Source: Streptomyces flaveolus (GTDB taxonomy: Bacteria > Actinomycetota > Actinomycetes > Streptomycetales > Streptomycetaceae). From it: 64,000 nt of DNA. The DNA is taken from positions 186,001-250,000 of the forward strand of contig NZ_BMRV01000009.1 of NCBI RefSeq assembly GCF_014648815.1. Direction: 5' to 3'. This document shows positions 26,742 to 34,499 of this stretch, piece after piece (position 1 is the first letter of the stretch; every line of letters starts with the position of its first letter). The translations under genes and the position numbers were made by a program. The notes below the pieces were generated by a model. It searched no databases. It was given only the letters and a program-made list of their open reading frames with translations, and was not told the DNA's origin.

Positions 26742-27089
26742 TCAGTCCCCTTCGGGCGTGTGCGTGTCCTGGCGGGCGGCCCGGGCCGCGCGCTCCTCGC
26801 CCTGCCGGCGTCCCCGGCGCAGACCGAAGTAGTAGGCCAGCACGCCCGCGCCGAGCGCCGCCTGCAGGGAGAACAGCGCGGACTCGATCTCCCCGGACGG
26901 CGGCTCGTACAGCGGCGAGAACCACGGCTCGTAGTCCGGTTCGATCTCCGTGATCGCCGTCTCCGCCTCGGCGTCGGCACCGGTGAACGGCTCCTTCTTG
27001 TGGTCGCCGAGTCCGAGCACCAGCGGCAGCACCGCGAGCGCGGCCACCGCGATCAGCAGCAGGACGTTGATCTTCGTGTTGCGGCTCAT
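26742..27089 (-). CDS. cbiN: cobalt transport protein CbiN
   Basis: 115 aa, two predicted helices flanking an extracytoplasmic loop with GADAEAETAITEIEPDYEPWFSPLYEPPSGEIESALFSLQAALGA, a CbiN signature. Start 27089 is chosen because it overlaps the cbiM stop by 4 nt; the open frame further upstream is the antisense frame of cbiM. The C-terminus is longer and more basic than usual. Confidence 0.92.
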   Translation of the reverse strand: MSRNTKINVLLLIAVAALAVLPLVLGLGDHKKEPFTGADAEAETAITEIEPDYEPWFSPLYEPPSGEIESALFSLQAALGAGVLAYYFGLRRGRRQGEERAARAARQDTHTPEGD

Positions 27090-27781
27090 CGGACGACCGC
27101 CTCCGCACGCTCGCCGGTGTCCCTCGGCAGCACGCCCAGCCGGGTCAGCTCGCTCTTGCTGGACTGCACCAGCAGCCGCATCACGACCACCGTGAGCAGG
27201 CCCTCGCTCACCGCGAGCGGGATCTGCGTGACGGCGAAGATGGACCCGAACTTGCCGAGCGCGCCCAGGAATCCGCTGCTCGGGTCGGGGAAGGCCAGCG
27301 CGAGCTGCACGCTGGTGACGCAGTAGGTGGACAGGTCGGCGACGAACGCCGCGCAGAACACCGTGACCATCAGCGGCGCCCCGTACCGGCGCAGCAGGCG
27401 GTAAGCGCCGTATCCGGCCCAGGGGCCGGCGATCGCCATCGAGAAGGCGTTGGCGCCGAGCGTGGTGAGACCGCCGTGGGCGAGCAGCAGGGCCTGGAAG
27501 AGCAGGGTGATCGTGCCCAGGACCGCCATGATGGGCGGCCGGAACAGGATGGCGCCCAGACCGGTCCCCGTGGGGTGCGAACAACTCCCGGTGACGGAGG
27601 GCAGTTTCAGGGCCGACAGCACGAACGTGAAGGCTCCGGACGCCCCGAGCAGCAGCGTGCTCTCGGGGTGTTCCCTGACCTCACGGGTGAGTGACCGTAC
27701 TCCGTGGACGACGAACGGCGCGGACGCGACACCCCAGGCGATCGCGTGCGCCGGAGGCAGAAAGCCCTCGGCTATGTGCAT
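27086..27781 (-). CDS. cbiM: cobalt transporter S component CbiM
   Basis: 231 aa. The N-terminus MHIAEGFLPPAHAIAW contains the conserved metal-binding MHIxEG start. It has about 6-7 membrane helices with GCSHPTGTGLG-like TGSCSHPTGTGLG. First gene of the cbiMNQO operon and directly downstream of a cobalamin riboswitch. GGAGAGGG lies about 11 nt before the ATG. Confidence 0.95.
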   Translation of the reverse strand: MHIAEGFLPPAHAIAWGVASAPFVVHGVRSLTREVREHPESTLLLGASGAFTFVLSALKLPSVTGSCSHPTGTGLGAILFRPPIMAVLGTITLLFQALLLAHGGLTTLGANAFSMAIAGPWAGYGAYRLLRRYGAPLMVTVFCAAFVADLSTYCVTSVQLALAFPDPSSGFLGALGKFGSIFAVTQIPLAVSEGLLTVVVMRLLVQSSKSELTRLGVLPRDTGERAEAVVR

Positions 27782-27814
27782 GGCTCAGCAGACCCTCTCC
27801 AGCACCTCGTGGAT

Positions 27815-28050
27815 GGACGACGCGCCTTGGCCGGTCTCCTGGCTGACGGGTACCACCGCCCGAACTCCGCCTTCCCGGGTCACCGGGCCCTGGCACTGCA
27901 TTCCCGTCGTCCGCCCGAAGGGCAGACGGGAATGCAGTGCCAGGGCCCTAGACCCAGTGGCTGCCCTTGGAGGGCTGGAGCCGGACTTCCCGATCACAGT
28001 GGCGAGGGCCGCACCGGTACTTCACCGGATTTCCCGTTCACCAAGGCGTG
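27815..28050 (-). ncRNA. cobalamin riboswitch controlling cbiMNQO
   Basis: On the minus strand the leader begins with GGGAAATCCGGTGAAGTACC and GCCACTGTGA, the conserved 5' core, and ends with the B12 box AGCCAGGAGACCGGCC (27829-27844). A second conserved element, GCCACTGGG, follows the core. It lies about 45 nt upstream of cbiM. When cobalamin is abundant, cobalt uptake would be shut down. An unusually long hairpin is inserted in the variable arm. Confidence 0.9.
27885..27948. repeat. 24-bp perfect inverted repeat inside the riboswitch
   Basis: Arms 27885-27908 and 27925-27948 are perfectly complementary over 24 nt, with a 16-nt loop that itself pairs GCCC/GGGC. The arms start GGGCCCTGGCACTGC. 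Normal riboswitch peripheral arms are shorter and imperfect. Confidence 0.9.
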
Positions 28051-28193
28051 GCGACAGTAGTGCGCCCACGAGGGTGGTGACAAGCGGGCCTCCCCGCGGC
28101 CGGCCCCCGCCGGGCCGGTGGCCGCGGGAGCATTCCGCGCGGGCGCTCCCTCGTACGGTGCCGCCGTCCCCGCACGACGTGGCGAAGATCTCC

Positions 28194-28790
28194 TCACGCC
28201 TGCGCTGGAGGGCGAGGTGGCGGGTCGTCACGGGCGGGGTTGTCGTCGGCGCGCCGGACCACCCGGGAACGCAGCTGCTGGCCCAGTGCCGTGCCGGCGG
28301 CGGTGAGGAAGACGAAGCTGTACAGGATCTGCAGGACGGCCACGACCCGCGCCGTCTGGCCGTGCGGGGTGATGTCCCCGTAGCCGACGGTGGCGAGGGT
28401 GACGACGGTGAAGTACAGGGAGTCGACGCGGGTGCGCAGCCCCGTGAACTCACCGGGCTGCTTGGCCAGGACGTAGTAGGTCGCGGCGAAGACGTGGACC
28501 GAGAGCACGATCAGCAGGGCGATGACCACGCCGGGATGGGTGTCCGTGCGGCCGGTGAGGACGTGGCGGATCTGCCGCAGCAGCAGCGCGGCCACGACCG
28601 CCAGGGCCAGGGCGAACAGGAGCCAGCTCAGGACGGGGCGATCGGAACCCAGCCGGTCGAGGGGCAGCAGGAAGTAGGCCGTGACCAGGCCCACGGCCAC
28701 GCTGACCCGTACCAGCCAGGACCGCACCGAACGCCCGGAACCGCCGAACCCGGCCCGGCGGCCCCGGCCGTCGTCCCCGCGGCCGGTCAC
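28194..28790 (-). CDS. potassium channel family protein
   Basis: 198 aa. Four hydrophobic segments, the last two flanking the selectivity filter TLATVGYGD. GTG start at 28790 overlaps the ClC stop by 4 nt. The C-terminus is short and charged, with no RCK domain visible. Expected to be a two-pore-helix-type K+ channel with two extra N-terminal helices. It forms an operon with the ClC gene. Confidence 0.88.
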   Translation of the reverse strand: MTGRGDDGRGRRAGFGGSGRSVRSWLVRVSVAVGLVTAYFLLPLDRLGSDRPVLSWLLFALALAVVAALLLRQIRHVLTGRTDTHPGVVIALLIVLSVHVFAATYYVLAKQPGEFTGLRTRVDSLYFTVVTLATVGYGDITPHGQTARVVAVLQILYSFVFLTAAGTALGQQLRSRVVRRADDNPARDDPPPRPPAQA

Positions 28791-30181
28791 CGATCCGGCT
28801 CCGCCCCGCGGTCCGGCCCCGGCCGCACCGGTGACTTCCCCGCCTCCGTCTCCGGCGGGCTCCGGCGGACCACCTGGGCGACGACGAACGAGACCACCGA
28901 CGCGACGACGATCAGCGGCATCTGGTCGTGCGCGTCCCTGCCCAGCAGCAGGACCGCCAGCACCGAACTGGCCAGCGGCAGCCCCGTCACCGCGGCCGCG
29001 GCGGCGGAGATGCCGAGGGCCAGGGCCGGAGTGACGCCGAAGCCGGGCAGGCCCGAGCAGGCCATGGCCGTCGCCGCGCCCAGCAGCACGGAGGGGAAGA
29101 TCGGACCCCCGCGCAGACTGCCCAGCGCGATGCCCCACGCCAGTCCCTTGCACGCGACGAGCGCGACCAGCGCGCCCACGGACCAGGCGTGCGGATGCGC
29201 GGCGAGCTGAGCGAGGGCCGCCTGCCCGGACAGCGCCGCCTCCGCCGGTGAACGGCCGGTGATCAGGGCGTACGCGGCGATGCAGACGCCGACCGCCGTG
29301 GCGCACAGGACGGTGCGGGCGGCCGTGCGGTGCCCCGTCCAGGTCGCGGTGCGGCGGCCCAGCGCGCGGCCCAGCGTGATCAGCACCGCGATCAGTGCCG
29401 CCGCCGGGATGCCCCACAGGAAATCACCGGCGTCGGGGGCGGTGCTCGGCGGCACGTCGGGCAGGGACAGCGCCCCGATCTCCAGGCCGGTCCAGTTGCC
29501 GAAGCCGGTGAAGACCAGGGCGCCCGTCGCGCTGGCCAGCAGACAGGGCAGCAGCAGGGCGACCATCCGGGCGCCGGCGAGCCCCGCCCCCTCGATGAGC
29601 AGGACGGCCGCCGCCACCGGGCCGCCCAGGATGGTGGAGATCGCGGCGGTGGAGCCGGCCGTGGCGAGGATCGCGCTCGCCCTCGGATCCGCGTCCGCGC
29701 CCGCCCGCCGCACCGCGAGCAGGGCGAGCCCGCTGCCGACGGCCATCAGGGGGGCCTCGGGTCCCAGGACCACACCGAGCGGCAGGGTGGCCAGCGCGGC
29801 CAGGACGGCGCCGGGCAGGGCCTTCGGCCCGACGGGCGCGCCGCCCAGCCCGTTCACCGGCAGGTGCCCTCCGGCGCCCGGCATCCGGGTCACGATCGGC
29901 GCCAGGATCAGCCCCGCCAGCACCAGCGCGGGCAACGGCCACCACCAGGGCGGGGTGCCGTAACCGGCGGCCTCCGGCAGCGACGTCCACACCCAGTGCT
30001 GGAGCTCGTGCTGGAGGCCTACGAAGAAGAAGCAGGCGAGCGCGATGGGAACGCCGAGCAGCACGCACAGCAGCAACAGCAGCAGGTAGCCGGGGCTGAG
30101 CAGGGTGCGCCGCAGGGACTGCTCGGCCCGGGCCGGGACGGCGTTCGCCGGTGCGGCCGACGGGCTCTCGGGCGCCGTCAC
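28787..30181 (-). CDS. ClC-type chloride channel/antiporter
   Basis: 464 aa with many membrane helices. Conserved ClC elements: VLGPEAPLMAVGSG (G-x-E-x-P with the gating Glu) and GGPIFPSVLLGA (GxFxP). The first selectivity region is divergent: RMPGAGGHLPV. GTG 30181 is selected because the open frame upstream is antisense to the SepF-like gene. A longer N-terminus from an upstream start is possible. Cotranscribed with the K+ channel, suggesting coupled K+/Cl- flux. Confidence 0.87.
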   Translation of the reverse strand: MTAPESPSAAPANAVPARAEQSLRRTLLSPGYLLLLLLCVLLGVPIALACFFFVGLQHELQHWVWTSLPEAAGYGTPPWWWPLPALVLAGLILAPIVTRMPGAGGHLPVNGLGGAPVGPKALPGAVLAALATLPLGVVLGPEAPLMAVGSGLALLAVRRAGADADPRASAILATAGSTAAISTILGGPVAAAVLLIEGAGLAGARMVALLLPCLLASATGALVFTGFGNWTGLEIGALSLPDVPPSTAPDAGDFLWGIPAAALIAVLITLGRALGRRTATWTGHRTAARTVLCATAVGVCIAAYALITGRSPAEAALSGQAALAQLAAHPHAWSVGALVALVACKGLAWGIALGSLRGGPIFPSVLLGAATAMACSGLPGFGVTPALALGISAAAAAVTGLPLASSVLAVLLLGRDAHDQMPLIVVASVVSFVVAQVVRRSPPETEAGKSPVRPGPDRGAEPDR

Positions 30182-30631
30182 GGGCCCGTCCGGCGCGAAC
30201 CCGGCACGGGCACGGCGAGCGGCGGCAGGGGCTGAGTCGTCACGGGCCCTCCCATGGTCCGCCCACCTCCCGGCGCGGACCGACGGCCCGTCGCGCGTGC
30301 ATCGTGTGTGCTTCAGTAAACGCGAGGCGGCGAGGGCCCGCATGCCACGAGCCGCCCTCCGGGCGTAGCGACCCCGGGCGGCCCGGCCCCGCCCGGCCCC
30401 CTGTGCGCCAAACCGCGGCCAACGGGCTCGTCCCGCCCCGGGCTTCACCGGCATCGGCGGGCGCGCGTGCCCGCTCGTCCTGTCCGGGTACCCGTCGCGG
30501 GTCACGGCGACCTCGGGGTGGCGGTGAGCGCCGGGAAGGGTGCGAACCGTGTCGCTGTTGGGCCGAACGGGTGAGTTGACGTAAGAATTGGCTGGTGCAC
30601 GCATTGAAGGCGAGTGGAATCGGGGGAGCCG
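30182..30631. other. 450-nt divergent intergenic region
   Basis: No gene is seen. It separates ClC (minus) and the SepF-like gene (plus). An AT-richer patch near 30576-30604 (TTGACGTAAGAATTGG) is the best promoter candidate for the SepF-like gene. Nothing else is recognised. Confidence 0.5.
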
Positions 30632-31024
30632 GTGAACAGCTACGACGTCACCGATGAACAGTGGGAAGGGCTCGCCCAGGTCGTTCCGTTGCGCGGGCGC
30701 GACGCCTGGCCGTCGTCGGTCGGCCATCGCGCGATGCCGGAGGCGGAGACGGAGGCACGGCGGCGCTTCGTCGTCCTGCGGGTCAACGTCTTCGCGGACG
30801 CCCGCGAGGTCGCCGAGACCCTGATGGCCGGTATCCCGGTGCTCCTGGACCTGACCAACGCCGAGACCGAGGTCGCCAAGCGCGTCCTGGACTTCAGCAC
30901 GGGTGTCGTCTTCGGTCTGGCCAGCGGCATGCACCGGGTCGACCGCAACGTGTTCCTGCTGACCCCGTCGGGGACCGAGGTGAACGGCCTGATGGAGGAC
31001 GCGGCCGGGGTTCCCGGGATGTGA
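30632..31024 (+). CDS. sflB: SepF-like protein (probably SflB)
   Basis: 130 aa. The SepF core is clear: RFVVLRVNVFADAREVAETLMAGIPVLLDLTNAETEVAKRVLDFSTGVVFGLASGMHRVDRNVFLLTP. The membrane-binding N-terminal amphipathic helix of SepF is not obvious. GTG 30632 with GGGGGAG upstream is preferred over GTG 30614. Streptomyces encode SepF plus SepF-like proteins that interact with FtsZ and dynamins; the location near the cbi genes and arcA suggests the SflB member (SCO5967-like, from memory). Confidence 0.82.
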   Translation: MNSYDVTDEQWEGLAQVVPLRGRDAWPSSVGHRAMPEAETEARRRFVVLRVNVFADAREVAETLMAGIPVLLDLTNAETEVAKRVLDFSTGVVFGLASGMHRVDRNVFLLTPSGTEVNGLMEDAAGVPGM

Positions 31025-31162
31025 CGGCCCCCGGGCCGGGAGCCGGTGCGGCGAGGGTCCTGCGGACCCCGACGTGTGACATGCGCTCCCGGCCTGACGG
31101 GCCCGTCCCCCGATCGTGGGAACGTCGCCCGGGCGGAACGGTTCGCCCGGAATCCGGAGCCC

Positions 31163-31174
31163 TACGGTCCGGAC
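31163..31174 (+). promoter_or_regulatory. leaderless promoter
   Basis: TACGGT (31163-31168) lies 6 nt before the ATG at 31175, consistent with a leaderless transcript. No ribosome binding site precedes the ATG. Confidence 0.5.
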
Positions 31175-32350
31175 ATGGCCGTGTCACCCGCGTCGACGGC
31201 GTCCCCGTCGACGGCGTCCGCCGTCCCCGTCCCTGCGCACCCGGACCGACCGCGCGTCACGGAACTGCGGCTGTCCGCGTTCGCCCGGCACCGGCGTGCC
31301 CGGATTCCGCTCGCGCCCCTCACCCTGCTCGCCGGGCCCAGCGGCTGCGGCAAGACCAGCGCCCTGCGGGCGTACGAGGCGCTCGCCCGGCTCGGCGGCG
31401 GCGCGGAGCTCGGCACGGTCTTCCCCGACCCGGCCGCCTGCGTCCCCGAGCGGGCCCGGCCCGACGCCCAGCGGCGCCGCGGCTTCCGCATCGGCTGCAC
31501 GGTCGACGGACCCGAGGGCCCGGTACGCCTCGACGTGGCCGTGCAGGCGGAGCCCGAACTGCGCATCGTGGGGGAGCGGCTGACGGCCGGCGGACTCGTC
31601 CTGCTGCAGACCGCCCTGCGCGACCCCGGCCGGCGAACCGTGCAGGCCGCCTGGCACACGGCCGGGTCGGCGCCGGTCACACGCGCTCCGCTGCCCGACG
31701 ACCGGCTCGGCACCCCGCTGCTGCCGCTGCGCGTGGCGGGCAAGACCGACGGGCAGCGCAGGGTGCTGGCGGCGGCCGAGCAGACGGTGGTCGCCCTGCG
31801 CTCCGTCTTCGCCTGCGACCCGCGCCCCGCGAGGATGCGCGAGCCCGTGCCCACCGGATCCGGCCGGCTGCTCGGCGGCTGCGACAACCTCGCCGACGTG
31901 CTGTGGCGCACCCGTGCCGAGTGCGGCCGGCGGCACGCCCAGTTCGTCACCGCCGTACGCGCCGGATGCGCGGGCCCCGTCGAGGACGTCCTGGCCGAAC
32001 CGCTCGTCGGCGGGGCGGTCCGCGCGCTGCTGGACCGGGGCGACGGCATCCGCACGGGCCTCCCGCGCCTCGGCTACGGCGAGCTGCGCTACCTCGCCCT
32101 CGCGCTCGTGCTCTTCACCGGCCCCGGCGTCCTGGAGGTCGACCCGGCAGGCGAGGTGCCCGCCGCGCTGCAGGCGCTCACCGTCCTCGCCGACGGCCTC
32201 GACCGCGGCCTGGACGTGCGTCAGCGCGCCGAACTGCTCCGGCTGGCGGCCCGGATGTGCGACCGCGGGCACATCCGCCTCGTCGGCGCCGTCGCGGACG
32301 CCTCCTGGACGGCGGCACCGGGCGTCACGGTGGTACACCTGAGCCCGTGA
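31175..32350 (+). CDS. SMC/ABC-type P-loop ATPase of unknown role
   Basis: 391 aa. Walker A is LAGPSGCGKTSALRAYEAL (about 48-62) within an N-terminal lobe. The C-terminal lobe has RLGYGELRYLALALVLFTGPGVLEVD (about 295-320), resembling the signature-to-Walker B region, but the usual DE is replaced by VD. This layout is that of OLD/RecF-like ATPases. It overlaps the MazG-like gene by 4 nt, so the pair may act in nucleotide or nucleic-acid housekeeping or defence; this is inference. Confidence 0.75.
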   Translation: MAVSPASTASPSTASAVPVPAHPDRPRVTELRLSAFARHRRARIPLAPLTLLAGPSGCGKTSALRAYEALARLGGGAELGTVFPDPAACVPERARPDAQRRRGFRIGCTVDGPEGPVRLDVAVQAEPELRIVGERLTAGGLVLLQTALRDPGRRTVQAAWHTAGSAPVTRAPLPDDRLGTPLLPLRVAGKTDGQRRVLAAAEQTVVALRSVFACDPRPARMREPVPTGSGRLLGGCDNLADVLWRTRAECGRRHAQFVTAVRAGCAGPVEDVLAEPLVGGAVRALLDRGDGIRTGLPRLGYGELRYLALALVLFTGPGVLEVDPAGEVPAALQALTVLADGLDRGLDVRQRAELLRLAARMCDRGHIRLVGAVADASWTAAPGVTVVHLSP

Positions 32351-32700
32351 CCGATCACCCCCGGCCCGCCCCGGACCTGGCGGCGTTGCAGCGCAGACTG
32401 GCCGAGTTCGCCGCCGCACGGAACTGGCAGCCGTACCACACCCCGAAGAACCTGGTCGCCGCCCTCAGCGTGGAGGCCTCCGAACTCGTCGAGATCTTCC
32501 AGTGGCTGACGCCCGAGCAGTCGGCCCGCGTCATGGACGACCCCGAGTCCGCGCACCGCGTCCGGGACGAGGTCGCCGACGTCCTGGCGTATCTGCTCCA
32601 GTTCTGCGAGGTGCTCGGCATCGATCCCCTCGCCGCGCTGGACGCGAAGATCGACCGCAACGAGTCCCGCTTCCCCGCGCGCGGCGGGAGCGGAGAATAG
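32347..32700 (+). CDS. MazG-like nucleotide pyrophosphohydrolase
   Basis: 117 aa. Helical all-alpha NTP-pyrophosphatase features: KNLVAALSVEASELVEIFQWLT and RDEVADVLAYLLQFCEVLGID, the EAxEL...ExxD metal-binding pattern. Similar to RS21-C6/MazG dCTPase-like proteins that remove modified or excess dNTPs. Coupled to the ATPase upstream (GTGA). Confidence 0.88.
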   Translation: MTDHPRPAPDLAALQRRLAEFAAARNWQPYHTPKNLVAALSVEASELVEIFQWLTPEQSARVMDDPESAHRVRDEVADVLAYLLQFCEVLGIDPLAALDAKIDRNESRFPARGGSGE

Positions 32701-32759
32701 GGGAGCCGTACGCTCCGGTATTACTCTCCGCATCCACATCTCGTCCCTTGACCCCTTTG

Positions 32760-32788
32760 TTGTCCGAATATTTCTGCCTAGCTATAGC
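32760..32788 (+). promoter_or_regulatory. strong sigma70-type promoter candidate
   Basis: TTGTCC (32760-32765), a 17-nt spacer, then TATAGC (32783-32788), in an unusually AT-rich stretch. It lies about 90 nt before the ATG at 32878. A second -35-like TTGACC is nearby (about 32748). Confidence 0.6.
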
Positions 32789-32877
32789 TTTTCGCCCCAC
32801 ACGCCTTCACTCTGGGTAGTGAGCAACGGAGTTCGGGCGGACGCGCCGCAGGCGCGTCGGACAGACGGGGGCAGCGC

Positions 32878-33348
32878 ATGGACGCGGTGCGGCTCATCGT
32901 GACGAGCGGGCGTGCCCTGGCGGCCGGCGGCGAGGTGCCGGAGATCCTGACGGAGGTGTGGCAGGCGCAGGCGCTCGCCCAGGCGATCGGCAGCCGGCTG
33001 GCGGTCCACGGACCACCCGAACTGCGCGGCGAGGCCCTGGGACTGACCGAACTGGCGGGCCGCGGCTGCGGAGTGCTGCGCACCCCGGACCTGGCCCCGG
33101 GTGAGCTGCGCGCCGCCCAGCTCACCGAGCTGGGTGACGCCCGCCAGGCCCTGATGTGCCTCGGCACGCTCCTCGGCGAGATCGGCATCGCCCTCGTCGG
33201 CATCGCCTGCACGGTGGAGGACGAGGGCACGTACTGGCAGTGCATGGAGGCCATCGACGCGGCGGACGAGTCGCGGGACCGGGTCCTGGAGATGCTGCGC
33301 AGACTGGCGGACCGGGACGCGTCGTTACCGGAGCGGGAGGCGGGATAG
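32878..33348 (+). CDS. conserved Streptomyces hypothetical protein (DUF6099-like) with a TTA codon
   Basis: 156 aa, mainly helical. It begins MDAVRLIVTSGRALAAGGEVPEILTEVWQAQALAQAIGSRLAVHGPPELRGEA, which I recall as the DUF6099 family; function unknown. No signal peptide or membrane segment is seen. Leu at 33325-33327 is encoded by TTA, the only in-frame TTA I noticed in the window, near the 3' end (codon 150). Expression may therefore depend on the bldA tRNA. A well-formed promoter lies upstream. Confidence 0.78.
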   Translation: MDAVRLIVTSGRALAAGGEVPEILTEVWQAQALAQAIGSRLAVHGPPELRGEALGLTELAGRGCGVLRTPDLAPGELRAAQLTELGDARQALMCLGTLLGEIGIALVGIACTVEDEGTYWQCMEAIDAADESRDRVLEMLRRLADRDASLPEREAG

Positions 33349-33426
33349 CCCGAGGGGCCGCCCCGCGCGCCGTGGCACGCGGGAGCCTGTCCGGCGGACG
33401 CCGCCCGACCGGGCAGGATGGACGGC

Positions 33427-34350
33427 ATGGATCTCCGTATCTTCACCGAGCCCCAGCAGGGGGCCACCTACGACACGTTGCTCACCGTCGCGAAGGCGAC
33501 CGAGGACCTCGGTTTCGACGCCTTCTTCCGCAGCGACCACTATCTCGCCATGGGGTCCGTGGACGGGCTCCCCGGCCCCACCGACGCGTGGATCACCCTC
33601 GCCGGCCTCGCCCGCGAGACCAAGCGCATCCGGCTCGGCACGCTCATGACGGCCGGCACCTTCCGGCTGCCCGGCGTGCTCGCCATCCAGGTCGCCCAGG
33701 TCGACCGGATGTCCGGCGGCCGCGTCGAGCTGGGCCTGGGTGCCGGCTGGTTCGAGGAGGAGCACAAGGCGTACGGCATCCCCTTCCCGAAGGAGAAGTT
33801 CGCCCGCCTCGAGGAGCAGCTGGCCATCGTCACCGGCCTGTGGGCCACGGAGGCCGGCAAGACCTTCGACTTCCACGGCAAGTTCTACGACCTCACCGAC
33901 TCGCCCGCGCTGCCCAAGCCCGCCCAGGCGAAGGTCCCCGTGCTCATCGGCGGCCACGGAGCCACCCGCACCCCGCGTCTCGCCGCACAGTACGCCGACG
34001 AGTTCAACATCCCGTTCGCCTCGATCGAGGACACCGAGCGCCAGTTCGCCCGGGTGCGGGCCGCCGCCGAGGAGGCCGGCCGCGGCGCCGACGCGCTGAC
34101 CTACTCCAACGCCCTGGTCGTCTGCGTCGGCAAGGACGACGCCGAGGTCGCCCGCCGGGCCGCGGTGATCGGCCGCGAGGTCGACGAGCTGAAGGCCAAC
34201 GGCCTGGCGGGCTCCCCGGCCGAGGTCGTCGACAAGATCGGCCGCTACGCCGCCGCCGGCGCCCAGCGGATCTACCTCCAGGTCCTCGACCTCGACGACC
34301 TGGACCACCTGGAGCTGATCTCCTCCCAGGTGCAGGCGCAGCTGTCCTGA
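33427..34350 (+). CDS. LLM class (F420-dependent) oxidoreductase
   Basis: 307 aa. The luciferase-like monooxygenase fold is evident: LRIFTEPQQGATYDTLLTVAKATEDLGFDAFFRSDHY, RIRLGTLMTAGTFRLPGVLAIQVAQVDRMSGGRVELGLGAGW. Such Streptomyces proteins usually belong to the F420-binding subfamily. ATG 33427 is preferred over 33418 because CAGGAT (33414-33419) is a -10 box 7 nt before it. Substrate unknown. Confidence 0.9.
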   Translation: MDLRIFTEPQQGATYDTLLTVAKATEDLGFDAFFRSDHYLAMGSVDGLPGPTDAWITLAGLARETKRIRLGTLMTAGTFRLPGVLAIQVAQVDRMSGGRVELGLGAGWFEEEHKAYGIPFPKEKFARLEEQLAIVTGLWATEAGKTFDFHGKFYDLTDSPALPKPAQAKVPVLIGGHGATRTPRLAAQYADEFNIPFASIEDTERQFARVRAAAEEAGRGADALTYSNALVVCVGKDDAEVARRAAVIGREVDELKANGLAGSPAEVVDKIGRYAAAGAQRIYLQVLDLDDLDHLELISSQVQAQLS

Positions 34351-34419
34351 CCGCGCCCCCGCGATAAACGAAGGCGCCGGCCGGCCGCCCTGTGCGATGG
34401 TGTGACCGTCGTCCTGCCG

Positions 34420-34448
34420 AGCCCCCAGGATCACCACTCCTGGGGGCT
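34420..34448 (+). terminator. intrinsic terminator/attenuator hairpin
   Basis: AGCCCCCAGGA / TCCTGGGGGCT, an 11-bp perfect stem with a 7-nt loop, followed by TTT. It lies 70 nt after the LLM stop and 51 nt before the Hen1 start, so it may end the LLM transcript or attenuate Hen1-Pnkp. Confidence 0.75.
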
Positions 34449-34499
34449 TTCGCGTACGACGGCGCAGTTGTGTCCGTCCAAGCCGGAGAGGCCCTCCGC

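Noticed and set aside
27090..27584. Upstream extension of the CbiN frame
   Set aside because: It runs through the cbiM gene in another frame; the CbiN family starts at MSRNTKINV.
30182..30934. Long N-terminal extension of the ClC frame
   Set aside because: Antisense to the SepF-like gene and not ClC-like; the conserved protein starts after 30181.
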